Of a stretch of 23,848 nucleotides of DNA, positions 6,060-12,470 are shown in pieces. The translations under genes were made by a program, and so were the position numbers. The notes under the pieces were generated by a model. That model was not told the DNA's origin, searched no databases, and worked only from the letters and a program-made list of their open reading frames with translations. The stretch's first letter is position 1. Every line of letters starts with the position of its first letter. Source of the DNA: a virus; IMG/VR virus record IMGVR_UViG_3300049216_000635, positions 1 to 23,848 of that record. One strand, written 5' to 3'.

Positions 6060-8663
6060 GGCCGCGGGCCCCGATGTTCTCGTTCGAGTTGTCCGGCCAG
6101 TTGTAGGCGACGTTCGCCTGGCGCGAGCCGGCGTTGTCGTCGTTCCACCAGTTGCCGCCGAACAGGGACGCCCGGGGCATGACGCTACCCCGCATACCCG
6201 CCGGGGGCGGATGCTTCCGCCCCCGAACCGTTGATCAAAAGAGGGGCGGCCGCCGCCGCAGAGCTCTTGTTGCTGCCGAGCTTGCCGATCCAGGCACCCA
6301 GCATCCTGCCCGCCTCGGCAAGGAGCGCCAGCGCATGCTCCTGCTGGCGCGGTGTGATCATGCGTATCCCGGGTGACGCCGCGAAGCGGAGCAGCATCCG
6401 GAGCGTGGCGAAGTCGGCGTCGACGGCGTAGAGCCGCGACACCTGCCGCGATTTCGCCGCGTGGTAGAGGCCACCGACCGGCGCGAGCAACTGCGCGACC
6501 AGAACGTCCCGCGCGGCGCGATGCTGGCGCGGGCAATTCTCGATCGCCTTGTAGACGTAGCTGACCACGCTCTCGTAGCGCTCCACGATCTTGAGACCGT
6601 CGAGCGCTGCCCTGGTTTGGTCGCGAACCGTACTCATGGCTGGCGCTCTTCCCCTCACGCGCCGCCGCTGTCGCGGCGGCTAGATTTTTGCGAAGGTGGT
6701 TGCCCACCGCATCGGTGAGCGCGCCGGCATTTTGCGCGATGAACTGCTTAACGCCGGCGGCGTCGATGGTGTGAATGTGGATGTGGGTATCGCCACCGCC
6801 CGACGACGAGCCCGCGGCCGAGCGCGCGCCACCGCCGCCCGATGCCCCTGCCCCGGTCATGGCACTGCGCAGCGCGCCGGCGGCCTGAGCCGGGATGATC
6901 ATTTCGCCCTTGTGCACCTGCGCGACCATGTCGTTGGACAGGTTCCACGCGCCGACGTCAAAGGAGGGAATGCCGAGCGCCAGGCCAATGACGTTGCCGA
7001 TGAAGCCGAGCGATTGCATCAGGCCGGTCTTGGCGATCCATTCGGCCAGCATCTTCTCGAGGCCCTCGATGAAGTTCTTGACCATGTCGTCGACGACGAT
7101 GCGGAAGGCATCCCCGAAACTCGATGCCTGCTGGGTCGCCTGGTTGATCATCGAGAAGAAGCTGTTGAAGCCCTGGTCCCAGAGGTTGTATTCGCGCTCC
7201 GCTTCCTGCTCGTCGATCTGCTCGCGCTTCGCGGCGGCTTCCTGCTTGGCGGCCGTTATCTTGTTCTCGATCTGCTGACGCTGCGCGGCCGTGAGGCCCG
7301 CGATCGACAGTTCCTTCTGGTAGGCGGCAAGCGTGTCTGCCAGCTGTTGGTCGATCGCCTCCTTTTCGAAGGCAACGCCTTGCTGGGCGGTAATCTTGTG
7401 CATCGCGACCAGCGTCTGCAGGCCGCGCTCGGTCGCCGCGATCCCGGTCTTCCAGGCCGCGACATACTGCTCTTCGGACGCTATCGCCGCCTGGACGCCG
7501 CTGTTGTCGAAGTTCAGGCCGCCACCGCCGCCGCCATGTCCGCCGACCGTGATTTCCGCAGGGGGCGACTTGCCGCCGATGCCGTAGAGCTGCTCGACGA
7601 GCTCGGTATAGCTTTTCAGGACTCCGCCGATCTTGCCGCCGGTATCGGTGACGTCGCTGCCGAGCTGCTTCCACGTGTCGGCAAGGTCCTGGCCGGCCTT
7701 CTTGAAGTTGCCCCCGACGGCATCCACGACGCCTTTGGCGAGGCCGATCAATCCGTTGTTGATGGAAATGATCACGCCGCTGGCGACCTCGTACAGCACC
7801 TCGAAGGCCGCGACGAGCGTCAGTACCGAGGCGACGACGGCATCCACCGCGAAGACGATCGCGTTGAAGGCTACGGAAAGCAGATCGTTGTGGTGCAGCT
7901 CGTCATTGATGCCCTGCACCAGCTTGGTGAGACCCTCGACGACGGTGTCGATCGCCGGCTCGAACGCGGCGAAGATCGTCTCTCCGACGCCCGTAAAGCT
8001 CGTCTTCAGCGTATTGAGATCGTGCGCGGTGTTGGCGAAGGCGGCCGCGGTCGCGGCCGACATGCTGGCGCCCGTGGTTTCGAAGGTCTCCTTAAGCTGC
8101 GCCCACGCCGCGTTGTTGAGGTTCAGCACCGGCAGGAGCTGCTCGGCTCCGTTGCGGGCGAGCGCCATCGAGATCGCGGCTTTCTCCACGCCGTCGGGAA
8201 GCGCCGAAAAGCGCCCGCGCAGCGTGTCCAAGACGTCGAGGATATTTCCGTTCGCGAGCGACCGCGCGTCGAGGCCGAGCGCCCGGATCGCGGCCGCCGC
8301 GGGCGAGGCCTTGCCGCCTGCTTCTGCCAGGCGAAGTGTCAAGGTCTCGAGGGTCCGAATGAGAGCCTCGCCAGATCCACCCGTCTGCTCGGCCGCAAAG
8401 TTCAGCAGGCCGACCTGTTCGGTGGTGATGCCGAAGATTTCTGCCGTGCGCTCGGTCTGTTCGCCGAGCTCCGACATGCCTTCGACGAAGGCCTTCAGAC
8501 CCTCGAAGGTCAGCGATACGCCGACCAGATCGCCGAGCTCGCGGAAATTGTCGCTGACCTCGGCGACGGTGCCTTGCAGCCCTTCGAGGAGAGACTTGAC
8601 CGCGTTTACGCCTGCGCTGATCCCGGCCAGCTCGGCACCAAACTGGATGACAACATCGGCCAT
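5850..8663 (-). CDS. Tail tape measure protein (real C-terminus probably near 6640-6690)
   Basis: It sets siphovirus tail length and is ejected with the DNA. The N-terminus (IQFGAELAGISAGVNAVKSL) and a helical region up to ~250 are typical. Hydrophobic helices lie at ~265-320. A long coiled coil spans ~400-490 (KITAAKQEAAAKREQIDEQE), followed by FNSFFSMINQATQQASSFG. The conserved C-terminal segment is VHKGEMIIPAQAAGALR, with a Gly/Ser linker and THIHIHTIDAAGVKQFIAQN. Homology-like sequence stops near residue 660 (NHLRKNL). After that the frame continues for about 277 Arg/Pro-rich residues over avd and the template segment; I judge that part non-coding. A five-adenine run at 6685-6689 sits where loss of one base would give an immediate TAG. 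The start is the ATG at 8663. Confidence 0.8.
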   Translation of the reverse strand: MADVVIQFGAELAGISAGVNAVKSLLEGLQGTVAEVSDNFRELGDLVGVSLTFEGLKAFVEGMSELGEQTERTAEIFGITTEQVGLLNFAAEQTGGSGEALIRTLETLTLRLAEAGGKASPAAAAIRALGLDARSLANGNILDVLDTLRGRFSALPDGVEKAAISMALARNGAEQLLPVLNLNNAAWAQLKETFETTGASMSAATAAAFANTAHDLNTLKTSFTGVGETIFAAFEPAIDTVVEGLTKLVQGINDELHHNDLLSVAFNAIVFAVDAVVASVLTLVAAFEVLYEVASGVIISINNGLIGLAKGVVDAVGGNFKKAGQDLADTWKQLGSDVTDTGGKIGGVLKSYTELVEQLYGIGGKSPPAEITVGGHGGGGGGLNFDNSGVQAAIASEEQYVAAWKTGIAATERGLQTLVAMHKITAQQGVAFEKEAIDQQLADTLAAYQKELSIAGLTAAQRQQIENKITAAKQEAAAKREQIDEQEAEREYNLWDQGFNSFFSMINQATQQASSFGDAFRIVVDDMVKNFIEGLEKMLAEWIAKTGLMQSLGFIGNVIGLALGIPSFDVGAWNLSNDMVAQVHKGEMIIPAQAAGALRSAMTGAGASGGGGARSAAGSSSGGGDTHIHIHTIDAAGVKQFIAQNAGALTDAVGNHLRKNLAAATAAAREGKSASHEYGSRPNQGSARRSQDRGALRERGQLRLQGDRELPAPASRRAGRSGRAVARAGRWPLPRGEIAAGVAALRRRRRLRHAPDAAPLRGVTRDTHDHTAPAGACAGAPCRGGQDAGCLDRQARQQQELCGGGRPSFDQRFGGGSIRPRRVCGVASCPGRPCSAATGGTTTTPARARRTSPTTGRTTRTRTSGPAAAVTIFAFPVRPPAFRASCMGRGATCRERLGVDHGLPGRPQLPRGARLRSVVSPHIRLRRTPFRVRQNRA
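6060..6180 (-). repeat. Template-repeat-like segment of a diversity-generating retroelement
   Basis: Read leftward, this segment would encode ASLFGGNWWNDDNAGSRQAN and then VAYNWPDNSNENIGARGRCD. That matches the C-type-lectin / formylglycine-generating-enzyme-fold variable-region motif (GG.W...AG.....NIG.RG). All eight asparagines use AAC, the codon that adenine mutagenesis diversifies most widely. Its 3' part is GC-rich and almost adenine-free (ATCGGGGCCCGCGGCCGC), as expected near the initiation site of mutagenic homing. It lies between avd and RT on the same strand, the TR position in BPP-1. Exact ends are unknown because no matching variable repeat was found in the window. It could instead be a short coding variable region beginning at the ATG at 6180. 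Confidence 0.7.
6185..6637 (-). CDS. avd: DGR accessory protein Avd (four-helix bundle)
   Basis: Avd forms a basic pentameric barrel that binds the DGR reverse transcriptase and template RNA. This 150-residue protein has the family layout: helix 1 GLKIVERYESVVSYVYKAIE, a short loop with CPRQHR, helix 2 AARDVLVAQLLAPVGGLYHA, helix 3 DADFATLRMLLRFAA, then ITPRQQEHALALLAEAGRML and GAWI as helix 4. The TPRQ.EHA...EAGRMLGAW ending is characteristic of bacterial Avd proteins. Residues ~119-150 are a low-complexity Ala/Gly/Ser tail. The ATG at 6637 has a GAGGGGAAG site upstream. The stop lies a few bases before the template-like segment. The tape-measure frame overlaps the whole gene in another phase. 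Confidence 0.85.
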   Translation of the reverse strand: MSTVRDQTRAALDGLKIVERYESVVSYVYKAIENCPRQHRAARDVLVAQLLAPVGGLYHAAKSRQVSRLYAVDADFATLRMLLRFAASPGIRMITPRQQEHALALLAEAGRMLGAWIGKLGSNKSSAAAAAPLLINGSGAEASAPGGYAG

Positions 8664-8739
8664 GACGGGGGTCTCGACAAATCGGCGGAGGCGCGCTCTG
8701 ATCGCGGTTGCGATGGCGCCGGTTCGATTCCGAAACCCG

Positions 8740-8955
8740 ATGAACGGCTACGAGGAGCAGATACGCTTCGCGTGGCTCTGGTCGCTGCTGTTCGGGTTTC
8801 TCTATTTTGCGGTAAAAGGAGCGTGGGGCTATTGCCTGCTCACGCTGGTACTGGCCGTCTGCACGGCGGGGCTGTCGTGGTTTGTGGTGCCGTTCTTCGC
8901 GCACCGGATGATGGAGAGGCACTATCTTCGCGGCGGCTGGGTGCCGGTCGGATGA
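8740..8955 (+). CDS. Small two-helix membrane protein (probable moron)
   Basis: This 71-residue protein lies opposite to the surrounding tail operon. Two hydrophobic helices (~9-25 and ~28-52, including LLTLVLAVCTAGLSWFVVPF) are followed by a short basic cytoplasm-type tail ending RGGWVPVG. The layout resembles DUF2628-like small membrane proteins. Start choice is uncertain: ATG 8740 (MNGYEEQ) fits the protein pattern, and ATG 8713 is in frame. Its stop overlaps the start of the next rightward gene as ATGA. Its AT-richer sequence and reversed orientation between tail chaperone and tape measure suggest a separately acquired lysogenic-conversion gene. Function is unknown. Confidence 0.65.
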   Translation: MNGYEEQIRFAWLWSLLFGFLYFAVKGAWGYCLLTLVLAVCTAGLSWFVVPFFAHRMMERHYLRGGWVPVG

Positions 8956-9257
8956 GCGCGGTGTGGGTCCTCGCCTCTCTTATATTGGCGTGGTTTGCCT
9001 ATCGCGCGCTGCGCCGGCGATGGCTCTTTTCAAAGTATCACGACAAGCTCATCGTCAACCGGATCATGCGCCGGACTATCTGGCAGGGCATGACTATTGA
9101 GCAGTTGACAGACTGCTTGGGCCGGCCGTCCGCCATCGATCACGAGCAGCTGAAATCGAAGTCAAAGCAGCGATGGAAATATCGTCCCTTCGGGAAGAGC
9201 CGCTACCGGCAATGGGTGATGATCGAGGATGGCGTCGTCACCGGATGGAAGAACTAA
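8952..9257 (+). CDS. Small membrane-anchored protein with BamE/SmpA-like domain (probable moron)
   Basis: This 101-residue protein has an N-terminal membrane segment (VWVLASLILAWFAYRAL). After a basic stretch comes a small domain reading IWQGMTIEQLTDCLGRP, then SKQRWKYRPFGKSRY, QWVMIEDGVVTGWKN. The pattern (G-x-T/S-x-x-x-L x x x L/G-x-P, then WKY and a strand with GVVxGW) resembles SmpA/OmlA-like folds; I infer the fold from pattern only. It is coupled to the preceding membrane-protein gene (ATGA overlap), and both read against the tail operon. No promoter or terminator can be called with confidence. Confidence 0.65.
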   Translation: MSAVWVLASLILAWFAYRALRRRWLFSKYHDKLIVNRIMRRTIWQGMTIEQLTDCLGRPSAIDHEQLKSKSKQRWKYRPFGKSRYRQWVMIEDGVVTGWKN

Positions 9258-9286
9258 AAGCCAATGACGGCGACGAAAGTACGCGC

Positions 9287-9517
9287 CTAACGGTCGCTGC
9301 GACCGCCCACGATCTTGCCGCCTGCCTTGCGCGCGGCGGCCGCGAACTCCTCGAGCGTCGGCCGTGGCGGCTCAGCAGGCGCGGTATCCGTCGCACCGAC
9401 GAATGCGGCGACGAGCACGCGCAGCGGCGGTCGCCGCTCCCAGAAGGCAAAAAGCCGGTTCACCTCGTCGAGGGTCATCTCGCGGATCGCGGCGGGTGTA
9501 TATCCGCCGTCGGTCAT
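9287..9517 (-). CDS. Tail assembly chaperone, second (T-like) frame
   Basis: This 76-residue frame lies directly after the first chaperone gene and before the tape measure, the position of lambda gpT. It reads MTDGGYTPAAIREMTLDEVN then RLFAFWERRPPLR, a pattern I associate with GTA-like and phage tail chaperones. The ATG at 9517 lacks a good ribosome-binding site; a GAGGAG lies ~24 bases upstream, too far. The same frame is open upstream of the ATG and still looks coding (LAEELDEIFGLL). It is the -1 frame relative to the preceding gene, so it may be made mainly as a frameshift product of that gene. Confidence 0.7.
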   Translation of the reverse strand: MTDGGYTPAAIREMTLDEVNRLFAFWERRPPLRVLVAAFVGATDTAPAEPPRPTLEEFAAAARKAGGKIVGGRSDR

Positions 9518-9549
9518 CAGGAGACCGAAAATCTCGTCGAGCTCCTCGG

Positions 9550-9864
9550 CTAGCCCGCGGCGGCCGGCTGCGGTTCCCCCGAGTCCGGCACCTTTGTGCC
9601 ATCGGGGACAGGATCCTTCTTTCGAAGCCCGCTCAGCGCCAGGATCTGTGTGACCGCCGTCTGCAGTTCGCCGGCGTCGGGTTCCAGATCACTGACGATG
9701 GTGACCGGCACCACGCGTTCGAACGCGATGCGCAGCACCTCGAAAGGAAGCCGTTCCTTGGGCTGCTGAACGAGCGCCTCGGATGCGCGCTCGAGCTGGC
9801 CGAGGTTCAGCTTCGGCACATTGTAATCGGCGCCGTCGAGCGTGACGGTCACGGTCTTGCCCAT
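9550..9864 (-). CDS. Tail assembly chaperone, first (G-like) frame
   Basis: This 104-residue protein lies between the tail tube and the T-like frame. It begins MGKTVTVTLDGADYNVPKLN and continues with a helical body (LGQLERASEALV, FEVLRIAFERVV, ELQTAVTQILALSGL). It ends in a low-complexity Pro/Gly/Ala tail (VPDSGEPQPAAAG). This matches the size, position and alpha-helical character of phage tail assembly chaperones that coat the tape measure during assembly. Possible slip sites near the end are an AAGAAG (RKK codons) and a GGGGGAA run. Confidence 0.78.
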   Translation of the reverse strand: MGKTVTVTLDGADYNVPKLNLGQLERASEALVQQPKERLPFEVLRIAFERVVPVTIVSDLEPDAGELQTAVTQILALSGLRKKDPVPDGTKVPDSGEPQPAAAG

Positions 9865-9867
9865 GGA

Positions 9868-10608
9868 TTAAGAGACCTCCGGGAAGCTCGCCTCGTACAC
9901 GTTGCCGGCTGGGTTCTGGTAGAACGAGAAGTCCAGTTCCGGCATCGTGAAATCGGTAAGCGCGTGGGAATGCTGCAGCTGCGTGGCGACGCAGCTGAAG
10001 AAGCGGACGTAGTAGGGTTTGTTGTTGTACTTGGACGAATAGTCGAGCTGGAAGGTCGGCATCGTTCCAAGCGCCTTATTGGTCACCGTGCGCGTCTGGC
10101 CGCCGCTCGAGCTGGTATAGGCATAGGTCATCAGGACGTTGGCGCTGGCATCGCCGGCGGCGAACGTATAGACGCCCGCCGAGACCGAGTATTGGCCAGC
10201 CGCGGGACCCGAGGCGACCTTCTGCAGCGGCAGGCCGGTCGCGGCGTAGATCACGCCGAGATCAGTGTCGAAGTGGGCGGAGTTCGCGACCGTGAGGGTG
10301 TAGGTCGAGCTCCCCGGCACCGAGCCGGCTTCTTTCTCGACCATGAGCAGCTGGCCGGTGACAAAGGAATCGCCGTGGAACGCGGCGTTGAGAGCGATCG
10401 CCGAGACCGTAGCGGCCTTGGCCTTGCCGGTCGCCTTGATGGTGCCGCGGGCGACCGCAATCGGATACTGGTTCTGGCCGAAAAGTTCCTTCGAATCGCC
10501 CTGCTCGCTGTAGCTGAAGCTCTGGGCGTAGCCGATGTTGACCGGCGTCGCGTTGGCGATGTCGGTGCGGGTCAGGTAGAGCGACCCCGGGCCGAAGATG
10601 GGCAGCAT
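9868..10608 (-). CDS. Major tail (tube) protein with inserted beta domain
   Basis: This 246-residue protein lies between tail terminator and chaperones, where the tail tube gene belongs. The N-terminal region reads MLPIFGPGSLYLTRTDIANA, VNIGYAQSFSYSEQGDSKEL. The C-terminal region (LDYSSKYNNKPYYVRFFSCV, MPELDFSFYQNPAGNVYEAS) is typical of tubes in this class. Residues ~116-165 (DLGVIYAATGLPL ... GVYTFAAGDASANVLMTYAY) form an inserted beta-rich segment that closely resembles a segment in the head-tail connector at 11776-11934. The ATG has a GGAG site about nine bases upstream. Such insertions can face outward on the tube; that is inference. Confidence 0.85.
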   Translation of the reverse strand: MLPIFGPGSLYLTRTDIANATPVNIGYAQSFSYSEQGDSKELFGQNQYPIAVARGTIKATGKAKAATVSAIALNAAFHGDSFVTGQLLMVEKEAGSVPGSSTYTLTVANSAHFDTDLGVIYAATGLPLQKVASGPAAGQYSVSAGVYTFAAGDASANVLMTYAYTSSSGGQTRTVTNKALGTMPTFQLDYSSKYNNKPYYVRFFSCVATQLQHSHALTDFTMPELDFSFYQNPAGNVYEASFPEVS

Positions 10609-10624
10609 GTCGGAATTCTCCTGC

Positions 10625-11098
10625 TTAGGGGAGGCGTAGCTTGATCGGCACCATGAGGAGCGCCTGGCCCTCGAGGTCGCCGGGATCCTTGAGCAGCGTG
10701 CCTTCGATGAAGACCTCGCTGGCGAGGCCGCCGAGCGTCTGGCGCCCGGGCTCGGCCGGCGACGGCGCGAGCGCCGCCTCGAAGCTGTCGAGAAAGGAAT
10801 TCAGGATCATCGAACCGACGACGGCCGGATCCGTGAGGTCGATCGCGGCATAGACCCACGCCATCGCCTGGATCGTGCGCACGCCGAGGATCTGTTGCCT
10901 GACCGCCGTTTCCTCGTGGTCGATGAGGTAGAAGGTCGGCTGCTGGTCGCGCGGGACGTTATCCCAATGGACGAGACGCCGCGCGACGGCGAGCGCGTTC
11001 TTGAAACCTGTCGATCCGTCGGCGTTCGCGCCCTGGTAGCTGGCGAACAATCGCGACGCGAGCGCGTTCAGTGCGGCTTCCCGGGTGCTGTCGCTCAT
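10625..11098 (-). CDS. Tail terminator / tail completion protein
   Basis: This 157-residue protein follows the HK97-gp10-like gene and precedes the tail tube. The pattern is that of phage tail terminators: N-terminal helix (EAALNALASRLFASYQGA), then RRLVHWDNVPRDQQPTFYLI, a central strand-turn region, and a C-terminal strand ending in LLMVPIKLRLP. The protein caps the tail tube and joins it to the head. Its start overlaps the previous stop (ATGA). Assignment rests on position, size and pattern. Confidence 0.75.
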   Translation of the reverse strand: MSDSTREAALNALASRLFASYQGANADGSTGFKNALAVARRLVHWDNVPRDQQPTFYLIDHEETAVRQQILGVRTIQAMAWVYAAIDLTDPAVVGSMILNSFLDSFEAALAPSPAEPGRQTLGGLASEVFIEGTLLKDPGDLEGQALLMVPIKLRLP

Positions 11099-11568
11099 GC
11101 GTCGGCCGCCGCCTCTTTAGCGGCATCGCTGACCTCGCCTTGGATTTCGGAAGTCATTGCCGTCAGCGTCGGTTGCATGAAGGGATGGCGCGGAATGATC
11201 GCGCCAGGGTTCTGAACGCGGCCGGCGAAGTGGATCGAGCCGCCGGCGAGGAATGCGAGCGCCTTCGCCTTGGTGGCCAGGATCTCGTGCGCCGAGGTCT
11301 TGGCTCCCCGCTCCTGAGCGGAAGCGTAGGCGCGCGGCTTGCCCGGGCCGATGTCGACCGTGGCAATGACCTGCCGCGCCGATGATCTGATCTTGTCGCG
11401 GATATCGGCGGCCAGCGCTCCCGTTTTTTTCGGAGCTGCGGCCGCCGCCGCCGCGACGAACTGTTCTGCGATCGCTTCCAGCCGTTCGGCGAGCGCCGCG
11501 CGCACGGCGTCCGGAATGCGCCTCAGCCGCTCGAGGCCTTCGCGGAGATCCAGCGTGACCTTCAGCAT
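11095..11568 (-). CDS. HK97 gp10-like head-tail joining protein
   Basis: This 157-residue protein begins MLKVTLDLREGLERLRRIPD and has the family's AAAAAAPKKTGALAADIRDK motif. It then shows a beta region (VIATVDIGPGKPRAYASAQE, RGAKTSAHEI) and a C-terminal HPFMQPTLTAM segment. The PxxTGxL...I and the HPFM/RPFM endings are hallmarks of the HK97 gp10 family. It lies between the connector and the tail terminator and overlaps the next gene by four bases. Confidence 0.85.
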   Translation of the reverse strand: MLKVTLDLREGLERLRRIPDAVRAALAERLEAIAEQFVAAAAAAAPKKTGALAADIRDKIRSSARQVIATVDIGPGKPRAYASAQERGAKTSAHEILATKAKALAFLAGGSIHFAGRVQNPGAIIPRHPFMQPTLTAMTSEIQGEVSDAAKEAAADA

Positions 11569-11595
11569 CGGATGGGCAGCATCAGACGGGCAGCG

Positions 11596-12465
11596 TCAGG
11601 CGAAAACAGGATCGCGGTAGTTGTCGAGGATCGACTGCACGTAGGCGCTCATGGTGCGCGGGCTGTAGGAGACCGTCTCCTGCGTGGCGAGGCTCTTCGA
11701 CATGACGCCGATGCGGTCCTTGTAGGAATAGCGCTCTGCCACGATCTCGATGCAGACCTGCTCGAGGTCGGCGGGAATAAAGCCATAGGTCAGCAGCACC
11801 CCCGCTCCGGCGTCGGCGCCCGCGAATGTGTAGGCGCCGGCCGTGAGATCGAGCAGATACTGGCCCTGCGCCGGCGTGCCGGTCGCGATCGGGACGAGAG
11901 GTGTGCCGCCTGAGGCGTAGACGACGCCGACGTCGCTGGCGATGCGGCCGGCCGGCTGCACCGGCGCGACCTGGTAGGGGGAGGCGTTCGGCACAGTCGC
12001 GGCCTCGCCCGAGATCTGGTAGCCGGCAATGTAGCTCACGACGACATTGCGACGGCCGCGCGTGAATCGCTGGCAACCGCGCAGGGTGAGAAACTGGGCG
12101 TTGCCGGGCACCGTCCCGTCCCAGGCGTCGAGCACCCAGCCCTCCGGGAACGTTCCTGGAGCAGGGTCCGCCGCCTGATCGATTGCGACGCCGTCGATGG
12201 TGAGCGATGTCAGGGAAAGGATCGGGCGCCGGATGAATCCGATGCGTCGGCCGGCTTCCTCATCGATATTCGCCCAGCGGTCGCTGCCGCCGCCGTCAAG
12301 CACCTCCGTGACCGGGGTCGGGAGAAGCGTGGGCAGATTGAGGTAACCGTAGATAAAGCGACTGGCCTGGGTGATGAGCCGGCCCAAGACGGCATCGGCG
12401 TTGGCGGCGTTGGAGCAGAACGGCTTGACGTTCGCCAGCGTCGTGAGGTCGTTCGCGGCCACCAT
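11596..12465 (-). CDS. gp6-like head-tail connector with inserted beta domain
   Basis: The N-terminal ~60 residues (NDLTTLANVKPFCSNAANAD, LGRLITQASRFIYGYLNLPT) are the helical part of HK97 gp6-like connectors. A beta segment follows (RWANIDEEAGRRIGFIRRPI, LSLTSLTIDGVAI). The C-terminus (LEQVCIEIVAERYSYKDRIG, SILDNYRDP) contains the final connector helices. Residues ~178-229 are an insertion (DVGVVYASGGTPL ... GAYTFAGADAGAGVLLTYGF) nearly matching one in the tail tube. At 289 residues it is longer than the simple connectors, mostly because of that insertion and a preceding loop. Confidence 0.82.
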   Translation of the reverse strand: MVAANDLTTLANVKPFCSNAANADAVLGRLITQASRFIYGYLNLPTLLPTPVTEVLDGGGSDRWANIDEEAGRRIGFIRRPILSLTSLTIDGVAIDQAADPAPGTFPEGWVLDAWDGTVPGNAQFLTLRGCQRFTRGRRNVVVSYIAGYQISGEAATVPNASPYQVAPVQPAGRIASDVGVVYASGGTPLVPIATGTPAQGQYLLDLTAGAYTFAGADAGAGVLLTYGFIPADLEQVCIEIVAERYSYKDRIGVMSKSLATQETVSYSPRTMSAYVQSILDNYRDPVFA

Positions 12466-12470
12466 CGGCT

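Noticed and set aside
5850-6640. C-terminal 277 codons of the tape-measure frame as a genuine fusion with a new domain
   Set aside because: The sequence is Arg/Pro/Thr low complexity, lies out of phase over the clear avd gene and the template segment, and has no recognisable domain. Chance open frames of this size occur in GC-rich DNA.
8713-8740. tRNA T-arm-like sequence GGTTCGATTCCGAAACCC
   Set aside because: The flanking bases do not form a T-stem or acceptor stem, and no D-arm or anticodon arm can be drawn upstream. It is a chance match.
6696-9257. Long rightward frame opposite the tape measure
   Set aside because: It mirrors the coding frame of the tape measure in reverse and shows His/Asp/Arg-rich composition typical of antisense shadows. 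Only its last part (8952-9257) is a real gene with its own start.
10531-10600. ANATPVNIGYAQ in the tail tube as a possible variable-repeat match to the template
   Set aside because: It shares only NIG with the template motif, lies at the N-terminus, and lacks the GG.W frame, so it is not a variable repeat.
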